This document shows positions 10,247 to 17,143 of a DNA stretch of 64,000 nucleotides, in pieces (position 1 is the stretch's first letter; each line of letters begins with the position of its first letter). The DNA comes from Bacteroidota bacterium (GTDB taxonomy: Bacteria; Bacteroidota; Bacteroidia; Chitinophagales; Chitinophagaceae): the NCBI GenBank assembly GCA_016715505.1, contig JADJZY010000009.1, positions 68,922-132,921 on the forward strand, written 5' to 3'. Under the pieces are notes generated by a model. It was not told where the DNA came from and did no database searches. It saw only the letters and a program-made list of their open reading frames with translations. Made by a program: the position numbers and the translations under genes.

Positions 10247-11242
10247 TCAGGCTTTTGCTCTCCCGCTCAATTGGAAAACGAAAGTGGTGATTTTTTGTTG
10301 AAAAAAAAAATTTTTAAACCCTTGTTTGTTATGTTCCAACAACAGTAAAATTGGAAACGTAGTGTGAGTCGTTTTTATTATCAAAAAAATATCTATACGG
10401 CCCAAACGCAAGCCAGCCCAACCAGCCTGATTAACAATAACCGCTTGATTTTGTCGATTTTTTAACTTATGCGGTTCTTCCAAAAAGGTATGTGTATGTC
10501 CTCCCAAAATGCAATCAATATGTTCTGATTCTGCGGCGAGAATTTTATCTGAAATTTTTCCATCCTTGTATTCAAAACCTAAATGCGAAAGACAAATAAC
10601 ATAGTCGCATTTTTTATTTTTTTTCAGATGATATGCAACACGATTTGCATGCATCAATGGATCTTCATAGAGAACTCCTTCGCAAAGGTTATTCGGAACA
10701 AGTCCTTTCAATTCGATTCCTACTCCAAGAATTCCAATTTTCAGCCCCCCTTTTCGGAAAATCGTATAGGGTTTGATTAGATTTTCAAGCTCAGTTCCAT
10801 CAAATCGATAATTACAATTTACAAAAGGAAAATCAGCATGGGTCATCTGTTTCACCAATCCTTCTATCCCGTTGTCAAAATCATGATTTCCCAAGGTAGC
10901 AGCATCATATCCTAACATGGACATCACTTTCATTTCCGGCTCTCCTTTATAAAAATTAAAATAGGGTGTGCCCTGAAAAATATCACCTGCATCCAATAGT
11001 AGGACATGTTCTTTCTCAGCACGAATATTTCGGATGATCCGCTCTCTGGCCAAAACGCCCCCCTGCCCCTGATACTTACTACCATCCATCGGAAAAGGAT
11101 CCAGTCGACTATGAACATCATTGGTATGTAATATGCTGAGTTGTCGGGTTTGTGTGCCAGCCCATGATTCGTCAGGATAGCCTCCGCACAATAAACCTGC
11201 ACCCAAAGCACTCATATTTTGAATAAATTTTCGTCGTTGCAT
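10247..11242 (-). CDS. 5'-nucleotidase-type metallophosphatase (catalytic half); homopolymer frameshift near the 3' end
   Basis: Exported calcineurin-like phosphoesterase of the UshA/5'-nucleotidase type. It begins with a twin-arginine-like RRKFIQ signal and has the dimetal motifs HTNDVHSRLDP, DAGDIFQG, GNHDFDNG, LSHLGFEYKD and GGHTHTFL. After GRIDIF the read frame degenerates into an unlikely tail. One extra T in the T7 run (A7 at 10383-10389 on the plus strand) would instead give FDNKNDSHYVSNFTVVGT and a stop at 10329, the expected family ending. The substrate-binding C-terminal domain is a separate gene immediately upstream (12-base gap), so the two products probably act as one enzyme in the periplasm or on the surface. 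Confidence 0.88.
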   Translation of the reverse strand: MQRRKFIQNMSALGAGLLCGGYPDESWAGTQTRQLSILHTNDVHSRLDPFPMDGSKYQGQGGVLARERIIRNIRAEKEHVLLLDAGDIFQGTPYFNFYKGEPEMKVMSMLGYDAATLGNHDFDNGIEGLVKQMTHADFPFVNCNYRFDGTELENLIKPYTIFRKGGLKIGILGVGIELKGLVPNNLCEGVLYEDPLMHANRVAYHLKKNKKCDYVICLSHLGFEYKDGKISDKILAAESEHIDCILGGHTHTFLEEPHKLKNRQNQAVIVNQAGWAGLRLGRIDIFLIIKTTHTTFPILLLLEHNKQGFKNFFFQQKITTFVFQLSGRAKA

Positions 11243-11254
11243 ACAGTCGTCGTT

Positions 11255-12007
11255 TTATAAAGATGATTCAGTGACAACACGGAGGGTATCCACATCTTGC
11301 ACATATTTGAGAAACAAATCACGGATAATCACAGGCGTAACTTTCAAATCAATACGAGGTTGATTGATCAAAAAACTACATTGATCACCTCCATTGGCTA
11401 CATAGTCATTCGTCAGCACGATAAATTTTTGGTGATTATCCATTGCGGTCCATTGACCATTTTGATACATCTTGAGGTTTTGTAAAGTAGTATCCTGAAG
11501 CTGATATTTTAAACCGTAATCAGGCCAACCACCAGCTTGAATCATCAGCTTAATCCATTGTTTTAAAGTTTGCACATCTAATTCTAGCGCAACCAATGCA
11601 TTGTCAAATGGCAGCAATTCATAGACTTTTCCGACGCTTAACTGCCCGGCAGGCAAAGCGGGCAATCGAAGGCCACCAGTATTATATATCGCCAAAACAG
11701 GCAGTTTCGAATCCCCATGTACCTTTGTCCAGTAGGCATACAAACTATAACAGAGGGTTGTACCCAATTCGCTTTCATACCCTTGTTTATTGAGTGTTTG
11801 AGGCAGATAAGCAGCCACCTGGTTCATTTGAACTGATAAGCTGTCCCGATAGGGTTTTAAAAATTCAGCGATATCGGAAGTACTGTCCAATTGCACCCCT
11901 TCTGTAATCTTCATATTTTGTGCTTCAAAACGATTTGGATGGTAAGTTACCTTACAGGCAAGGGAAACAAGCAACAGAATTGTGGATAAGAGTTTGATTA
12001 TTTTCAC
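11255..12007 (-). CDS. 5'-nucleotidase C-terminal-domain lipoprotein
   Basis: A 250-residue lipoprotein (lipobox near VSLACKV) made of the 5'-nucleotidase C-terminal domain alone. The nucleotide-binding signature IYNTGGLRLPALPAGQLSVGKVY, split here into its blocks NTGGLR and LPAGQL, is clear, followed by LPFDNALVALEL and VLTNDYVANGGD. It precedes the catalytic metallophosphatase in an operon with a 12-base gap. The two-gene arrangement of what is a single polypeptide in E. coli UshA recurs in Bacteroidota. The role is nucleotide or sugar-nucleotide scavenging in the cell envelope. Confidence 0.87.
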   Translation of the reverse strand: MKIIKLLSTILLLVSLACKVTYHPNRFEAQNMKITEGVQLDSTSDIAEFLKPYRDSLSVQMNQVAAYLPQTLNKQGYESELGTTLCYSLYAYWTKVHGDSKLPVLAIYNTGGLRLPALPAGQLSVGKVYELLPFDNALVALELDVQTLKQWIKLMIQAGGWPDYGLKYQLQDTTLQNLKMYQNGQWTAMDNHQKFIVLTNDYVANGGDQCSFLINQPRIDLKVTPVIIRDLFLKYVQDVDTLRVVTESSL

Positions 12008-12066
12008 AGGGTGGTTCAGCTAAAAAGTACAAAAAAAATTACCTTCGGGCACTAAAAATCAAAATT

Positions 12067-12456
12067 ATGGCATCTTTTGAAGTAAATGGTATTCTTAAGG
12101 TTAAGAATGACACCCAGGTGGTGAGTGAAAAATTTTCAAAGCGTGAATTCGTTTTAACAACCGATTCTTCGACCCAATATCCACAATACATCAGTTTTCA
12201 GTTGACACAAGATAAATGTGCGCTTTTGGATAATTATCAAATTGGCGAGGAAATGAAAGTCTCTTTTAACCTCAGAGGTCGTGAATGGAATGGCCCTCAA
12301 GGCATCCGATACTTCAACAGTCTGGAAGCCTGGCGCTTAGAAAAATCTTCGGGAGCGGTTGCACAGCCTTCACAGTCCTTCCAATCGGCCCCGGCAGCAC
12401 CTCAGGATTTTATTCAAAATAGTTCCGCAGCTATTGTCGATGATCTTCCTTTCTAA
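12067..12456 (+). CDS. DUF3127 OB-fold protein with SSB-like acidic tail
   Basis: A 129-residue protein conserved across Bacteroidota as DUF3127. An OB-like beta-barrel core (FEVNGILKVKN, REFVLTT, GEEMKVSFNLRGREW, YFNSLEAWRLE) is followed by a Gln/Ala/Pro/Ser linker and ends in DDLPF. That end mimics the acidic DxxPF tip by which single-stranded DNA-binding proteins recruit DNA-repair partners. Architecture (OB fold, disordered linker, acidic tip) suggests an SSB-type role; this is inference. It has its own hairpin terminator. Confidence 0.8.
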   Translation: MASFEVNGILKVKNDTQVVSEKFSKREFVLTTDSSTQYPQYISFQLTQDKCALLDNYQIGEEMKVSFNLRGREWNGPQGIRYFNSLEAWRLEKSSGAVAQPSQSFQSAPAAPQDFIQNSSAAIVDDLPF

Positions 12457-12480
12457 ATTTGTGATTTCCATCAGATATTA

Positions 12481-12505
12481 AAACTGCTCAAGGGCAGTTT
12501 TTTTT
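12481..12505 (+). terminator. Rho-independent terminator after the DUF3127 gene
   Basis: AAACTGC TCAAGG GCAGTTT stem-loop followed by a T run, 25 bases after the stop. Confidence 0.85.
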
Positions 12506-12527
12506 ATGCCTATCTGCTCAAAAATTC

Positions 12528-12607
12528 AACCCAAATTTTGCAGTTGGGTAAAGCTAACAAAAAAAAAAAAAAAAAAAATCAAATACGCATTGGCCTAGTA
12601 TGATCGC
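12528..12607. repeat. Dispersed repeat, copy 1 (with poly-A expansion)
   Basis: Begins AACCCAAATTTTGCAGTTGG and ends TTGGCCTAGTATGAT, matching copies at 39391 and 59176 at the same internal spacing. In this copy the middle is replaced by an uninterrupted run of about 20 A residues. Read on the minus strand, the end encodes ...LQNLG-stop, as in copy 3, so the repeat may be the decayed 3' end of a transposase-like gene. Confidence 0.6.
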
Positions 12608-12699
12608 CTTGATTTCAAGCAGCAAGCTATCCACAGAGGATGATGAAGTGTCCTGTTATAATTATTGAAAAAATCTTTCCCCCAAGGGTAATATCGTGC

Positions 12700-13143
12700 T
12701 TAATCGAAATGTAAACTCCTCTTTAATTCACGCTCGGCATCTTTGGCTTTGATGCTGTCTCTTTTGTCATGCGTTTTTTTCCCTCTGGCCAATGCAATAT
12801 CAATTTTAGCATATCCACTCTCACTCATAAAAATGCGCAATGGAATGATTGTAAAACCTTTTTCCCTTGTTTTCGCATCAATTTTTCGCAATTCCTTTTT
12901 ACTGAGTAATAATTTGCGATCTCTCAAAGGATCATGATTGGTATAGGTGCCATGTGAGTATTCAGCAATGTGAAGACTCTTTAACCATAATTCGCCCTGA
13001 TGCATTAAACAATAGCTGTCATTAAAACTGGCTTTCCCCTGCCGCAATGATTTAATTTCTGTTCCGGTCAAAACCATGCCTGCACTGAATTTTTGTTCAA
13101 TGGCAAAATGAAAACTGGCAGAACGATTTGAAATTTCTTTCAT
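12700..13143 (-). CDS. smpB: SsrA-binding protein SmpB
   Basis: A 147-residue SmpB, the partner of tmRNA in trans-translation rescue of stalled ribosomes. Visible signatures are the N-terminal beta-barrel GTEIKSLRQGKASFNDSY, the GxxLxL-type LWLKSLHIAEY and the basic C-terminal tail GKKTHDKRDSIKAKDAERE. Length and ends are typical of the family. tmRNA itself is not in the window. A -7 promoter element lies 15-22 bases upstream. Confidence 0.96.
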   Translation of the reverse strand: MKEISNRSASFHFAIEQKFSAGMVLTGTEIKSLRQGKASFNDSYCLMHQGELWLKSLHIAEYSHGTYTNHDPLRDRKLLLSKKELRKIDAKTREKGFTIIPLRIFMSESGYAKIDIALARGKKTHDKRDSIKAKDAERELKRSLHFD

Positions 13144-13157
13144 GAAATGAAGGCCGT

Positions 13158-13165
13158 CAAAGTTA
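13158..13165 (-). promoter_or_regulatory. Bacteroidota -7 promoter element of smpB
   Basis: Minus-strand TAACTTTG matches TAnnTTTG; it lies 14 bases upstream of the smpB ATG. No good -33 TTTG at the expected distance. Confidence 0.5.
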
Positions 13166-13201
13166 GCTTAAATAGGCTGAACATTTACCACTCAAACAGG
13201 T

Positions 13202-14398
13202 TCATTTGAAACATACCCCATCCGGAAGATATTCATAAACCACTTCAAATGGTTTATGTTTTAAATGTTTCGAAATTTGACCCACACCTAGTTCTTCCGA
13301 TTGAGGAGTAGGCTCACAAATACTATAATCGCGCCCCTTGAAGGAAATTGTTCTACCTTTTGGATGAGGCAATTCAACGGCTACAGTAACATGCCCGGGA
13401 TATAATAACACAATCATAGGCAAATTGTAAATCTCTTTGACTAAATAATAAAATAAAGCTGCCCGATCATCACAATCACTGTTTTCGTAAAACAAAGTCT
13501 GCTCCGGGCTGAGTCTTCGTTCCTTGCCAAAATAATCCTGATCATTTTGGTACACAAAGGACTGTCGGGTAAAATGCATTAAAAAATCAATGCCCTCCGA
13601 TTCTTTCTTAAGTAATAGATGTTGTTTGAGTGCAGGAATCAGCGAAGCGTGGGCACTTTCACTCATGGGTATATTAAAATAGGTTTCAAAGTCTGCCACC
13701 GGGTAATTTCGAAATAAGGTTTTGACTTGCGGATTTAATTTCACCTGAATCCGATAGGTTTTACCCAAATGGCTGAATGATAGTTCCTTCTCTACGATAT
13801 CTGCGGATTTAATGTTCGGTATTTGCTGAATCTTATAGGAGAATGCCTTTTGCCCCTCTTTAATTCTTGCACTCACTTCATGGGTGGCCAAATTGGGTAA
13901 TAATTCATGGCCGAAATCATGCATATTCAAACAAATAAATCTTTTTTCATCCCGACTAAAAAAAGGAATGCCATATACATTTTCTGTGCACTTGACATAA
14001 AACAGAAGTTGTTCTTCATTCATACTCAAAGTCGTTTCATACCCACTATGCCCCATTAGGTACCATTTATAAAGGGTGTAGTATCCATAATGGGTAGATT
14101 TTGGACAAAAATGATAGGCCACCCGTCGAATCAATTGGTAATACATCCAATCATCCAGCTTTTTCTCATCCCGGTATTTCAGAATTGCATACGCACATTG
14201 GTTGAATTGAGCGTCATCCAGTTGTTGTTGAAATAAACTAACTTCCTGATCGGTGATTACTTCGGCCATTTTCACATACATCTCCTTTCGAACCGATAAT
14301 GTGATGGTGTCTCCTAAATATTCTATATTCACCATCTCATGCCCGGAAACCAATCCCGCGCTAAAGAGTAAAATGAATAATTGAATGACCCGTTTCAT
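13202..14398 (-). CDS. Exported protein with transglutaminase-like C-terminal half
   Basis: About 398 residues starting at ATG 14398 (MKRVIQLFILLFSAGLVSG signal). The N-terminal two thirds are not recognised. The C-terminal third resembles the transglutaminase-like fold: the Cys region NSDCDDRAALFYYL, the His strand IVLLYPGHVTVAV and an acidic-position segment YSICEPT, in the right order for a Cys-His-Asp arrangement. It may act as a papain-like peptidase or amidase on the envelope, or be a non-catalytic relative. It stands alone and is divergent from the LVIVD gene, sharing a ~120-base promoter region. Confidence 0.6.
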   Translation of the reverse strand: MKRVIQLFILLFSAGLVSGHEMVNIEYLGDTITLSVRKEMYVKMAEVITDQEVSLFQQQLDDAQFNQCAYAILKYRDEKKLDDWMYYQLIRRVAYHFCPKSTHYGYYTLYKWYLMGHSGYETTLSMNEEQLLFYVKCTENVYGIPFFSRDEKRFICLNMHDFGHELLPNLATHEVSARIKEGQKAFSYKIQQIPNIKSADIVEKELSFSHLGKTYRIQVKLNPQVKTLFRNYPVADFETYFNIPMSESAHASLIPALKQHLLLKKESEGIDFLMHFTRQSFVYQNDQDYFGKERRLSPEQTLFYENSDCDDRAALFYYLVKEIYNLPMIVLLYPGHVTVAVELPHPKGRTISFKGRDYSICEPTPQSEELGVGQISKHLKHKPFEVVYEYLPDGVCFK

Positions 14399-14409
14399 AA
14401 GCTTGTTAC

Positions 14410-14417
14410 CAAAGTTA
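14410..14417 (-). promoter_or_regulatory. Bacteroidota -7 element for the transglutaminase-like gene
   Basis: Minus-strand TAACTTTG, 12 bases upstream of ATG 14398. A weaker plus-strand match, TAACTTTC at 14478, could serve the divergent gene. Confidence 0.45.
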
Positions 14418-14519
14418 CAATTTGGTAACAATAAAGTAATATTAATTTTTTGGAAGTCATTTTTCCGTCTTTATAGTAACTTTCATCCCAACAACTGCGT
14501 CTTAAACGAAATATCCAGC

Positions 14520-15776
14520 ATGAAAACATTCAAAATCTCAATGATGACCCGTCCGCTTTTTGGATTGACACTTCTCATCTTCTTATTAAGTGCATGTCTG
14601 AAAAATCAACTCACTCATCACTATACCATTTATATCCCACACTATTCCACAAAGCAGGAAGTTCGCGATCAGATTGCCCTCAATCCATCTCAAAACATGG
14701 AACGCCCGGGCAGTTTCGCCATCTATCAACAATATTTATTGATCAATGAGGCTGAAAAAGGTATCCATGTGGTTCAGTTCAAAGGAAATGCCCATCCTGC
14801 CAATATTGGATTTATTCCTATACCTGGAAATCAGGGCATGGCCGTGCGAAATGATATCCTCTATGCCGATTGTTATACGGATTTGTACGCCATCGATATT
14901 CACGATATACAAAATCCAGTATTTTTAAATGCTCAGGAAAATATTTTTACCAATCGAATGAATCCATACGGACTTCCAGATAATGGACAAGTTCTTGTTT
15001 CATTTACAAAAAAGGACACGAGCAGGTATGACGAAAACATGTTCGGTGGCTTGTTTCTAAGTGAAAGCAAATTCATGACCTTCGATAGTCAGTTTATGCC
15101 GGGTACAAGTGGTGGTTCAGGAGGAAACTCCCAGAGTAGCAGTATGGCCCGTTTTACTTTGGTGAATCAATATTTGTATGCAGTAGATCGCTCGGATTTA
15201 TACTCTTTTGAACTCAATGACCAAGCCACCCCATCATTGAAAAATAAACAAAGGGTTGATTGGAATATTGAAACGATCTACCCTTTTCAAGATCAACTTT
15301 TTATTGGTGGGCAAATGGGCATGTATATTTTTAGTTTAAGCAATCCGGCTTTACCCGTTAAACAAGGCCAGTTTAATCATGCCCGCGTTTGCGACCCTGT
15401 AATCGCCGAAACAAATTTCGCTTATGTCACCCTGCGCAGTGGCACTCCTTGTCAGGGTTTTACAAATCAGTTGGATATCGTGGATATTTCCAATTCACAG
15501 CAGCCGAAATTATTAAAATCATACCCTTTGTTTAATCCACATGGTTTAAGCAAAGAAGGTAATCTGCTGTTTATTTGCGATGGTGATGAAGGGCTTAAAA
15601 TTTATGATGCCGACGATCGTTTAAATTTAAAATTATTGACCCATGAACCGATGTCAGCAGCCCTGGATGTGGTTGCCATGAATCAACAGCTGATTGTTAT
15701 GTGTCAGCGCGAAATTCGATTTTATACTTTTAATGAATCAGGTGCGCTGAACTTGCTTGCCAGCATCCCCAAATAA
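14520..15776 (+). CDS. LVIVD-repeat beta-propeller lipoprotein
   Basis: About 418 residues from ATG 14520. This start begins the signal peptide and gives lipobox LLSACLKN; upstream in-frame Met codons add a non-signal leader. The body consists of propeller-like repeats of the LVIVD type (YLLINEAEKGIHVVQF, LYAIDIHDIQNPVFL, MYIFSLSNPALPV, QLDIVDISNSQQPKLL). Such proteins are surface lipoproteins of unknown role in Bacteroidota. A Gly/Ser-rich loop (GTSGGSGGNSQSSS) marks the middle. The next gene follows after 5 bases and is probably co-transcribed. Confidence 0.75.
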   Translation: MKTFKISMMTRPLFGLTLLIFLLSACLKNQLTHHYTIYIPHYSTKQEVRDQIALNPSQNMERPGSFAIYQQYLLINEAEKGIHVVQFKGNAHPANIGFIPIPGNQGMAVRNDILYADCYTDLYAIDIHDIQNPVFLNAQENIFTNRMNPYGLPDNGQVLVSFTKKDTSRYDENMFGGLFLSESKFMTFDSQFMPGTSGGSGGNSQSSSMARFTLVNQYLYAVDRSDLYSFELNDQATPSLKNKQRVDWNIETIYPFQDQLFIGGQMGMYIFSLSNPALPVKQGQFNHARVCDPVIAETNFAYVTLRSGTPCQGFTNQLDIVDISNSQQPKLLKSYPLFNPHGLSKEGNLLFICDGDEGLKIYDADDRLNLKLLTHEPMSAALDVVAMNQQLIVMCQREIRFYTFNESGALNLLASIPK

Positions 15777-15781
15777 TCATC

Positions 15782-16354
15782 ATGAATCGCTACCTTTTAT
15801 TGTTACTGATCCTTGTCCAGAGTTCTCTTCATGCAACTCCAAAGGATTGGCATTTCGGTTCTTTACAGCAGTTAGGAATTTCTATTGCCGACGGACGGGT
15901 ATCTGCTTTTCCTCAATTAATCAATGGCGTACGTTATAAAAATTGTTTTGTCGGACTTGGCCTGGCCTATGAACCCGGACCCAGGTATTATTATGCCCTG
16001 CAACCTCCTTTAATCCCTTTATTTTTGGATGGCCGCGCCTATTTCGGACGAAAACTTAGGTATTTTGCCCTGAGTGATGTTGGCTTAAATTTTATTGGTT
16101 TTGATGAAGCACTTCGTGGCAGTGATTGGTATTATTACAGGCGGCAAACGGGTTATTACCTGAATGTCGGATTGGGCATTAAATCCAAACTGGCCGGTTC
16201 TGTTTTCTATAGTTTCGATTTGAACTATAATTTTTCAAGCAGCCGTTACCAGCTTCATCAATTTAATTCGCAACATCAGGAATGGAATACCGAACAATTT
16301 ATATTTAAACAACAACGAATTTTGTTGCGCTTCGGCATTGAATTAAACGATTGA
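15782..16354 (+). CDS. Exported beta-rich protein, probable outer-membrane protein
   Basis: A 190-residue protein with a signal peptide (MNRYLLLLLILVQSSLHA). It is rich in alternating aromatic strands (YYYALQPPLIPLFLDGRAYFGRKLRYFALSD, shown as adjacent strands) and ends in LLRFGIEL, a pattern common in small outer-membrane barrels. No family was recognised. It follows the LVIVD lipoprotein by 5 bases, so the pair may form a lipoprotein/barrel unit. Convergent with the DUF3108 gene with no gap. Confidence 0.65.
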   Translation: MNRYLLLLLILVQSSLHATPKDWHFGSLQQLGISIADGRVSAFPQLINGVRYKNCFVGLGLAYEPGPRYYYALQPPLIPLFLDGRAYFGRKLRYFALSDVGLNFIGFDEALRGSDWYYYRRQTGYYLNVGLGIKSKLAGSVFYSFDLNYNFSSSRYQLHQFNSQHQEWNTEQFIFKQQRILLRFGIELND

Positions 16355-17143
16355 TCATTTTTCTACGATTTTATCAGTCCTTTTCCTTTGATGAAAAAAA
16401 ACCCGGATATGCCCCACCAAAATCGGCGTATCGATATATACCGGAATCCTTCGAACATCATTTGTAACCCAAACAGTCATTTGTTCACCCCCTTTAAATA
16501 AAGTCCCATCCAGCAATAGAGGTTTAAATTTTATCGTTTGATATTGCCCGTGTCGAGTGCTGATTTTTTCTTTACCAAGATATCGGATATATAAGGCGTG
16601 AATTTCACCATCGAGATATATTTCTATCGGGATTTTATCACCCACCTGATATTTTGCAAAATCAATATTTCGGGCATAATAAATGGCAGACAAGACATCC
16701 AATAAACACTCAGACATGGATTTCTTTTGACCATTGTCCAAAACCTGCAATTTATTCCGATCAAAATAGACTTCCTGCAGCAGCTTTTGATTACCCTCCT
16801 GAATGTTTCTTCTAAAGATCACAGGCTTTAGGGTTTGGCTATCTACAATGCTCTCATATAAATCCCGTACTTTATAAAACCAATCGTAACTGTCATAAGT
16901 CCGACCACTTCCCTTTAAATGAAAATACTTTTTTTCTTTGGCGTAAATACTTGTGCTAAAAATTGCCTCACCAGCTCCAACGTATGCCCCTGCCAAAGTA
17001 TAGTAGACTTTGTAAGTCAGTTCTTCTCCGGCGCGCATGGCTTTGTTTTGAATCACACAAGGCTTTGATTGTCCCTTCAGCAAAACAGGCGCCCACAGCA
17101 AAACTAGGATGATAAAAATAAATGATGGTCGGAAACGCATCAT
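16355..17143 (-). CDS. DUF3108 periplasmic protein
   Basis: A 262-residue exported protein of the DUF3108 family: signal peptide, then GEELTYKVYYTLAGAYVGAGEA, with downstream YDSYDWFYKVRD and VGDKIPIEIYLDGE blocks. The family forms a beta-rich periplasmic domain of unknown function. Its ATG overlaps the stop of the PBP1A gene (ATGA), so the two are translationally coupled, pointing to a wall or envelope assembly role. Confidence 0.82.
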   Translation of the reverse strand: MMRFRPSFIFIILVLLWAPVLLKGQSKPCVIQNKAMRAGEELTYKVYYTLAGAYVGAGEAIFSTSIYAKEKKYFHLKGSGRTYDSYDWFYKVRDLYESIVDSQTLKPVIFRRNIQEGNQKLLQEVYFDRNKLQVLDNGQKKSMSECLLDVLSAIYYARNIDFAKYQVGDKIPIEIYLDGEIHALYIRYLGKEKISTRHGQYQTIKFKPLLLDGTLFKGGEQMTVWVTNDVRRIPVYIDTPILVGHIRVFFHQRKRTDKIVEK

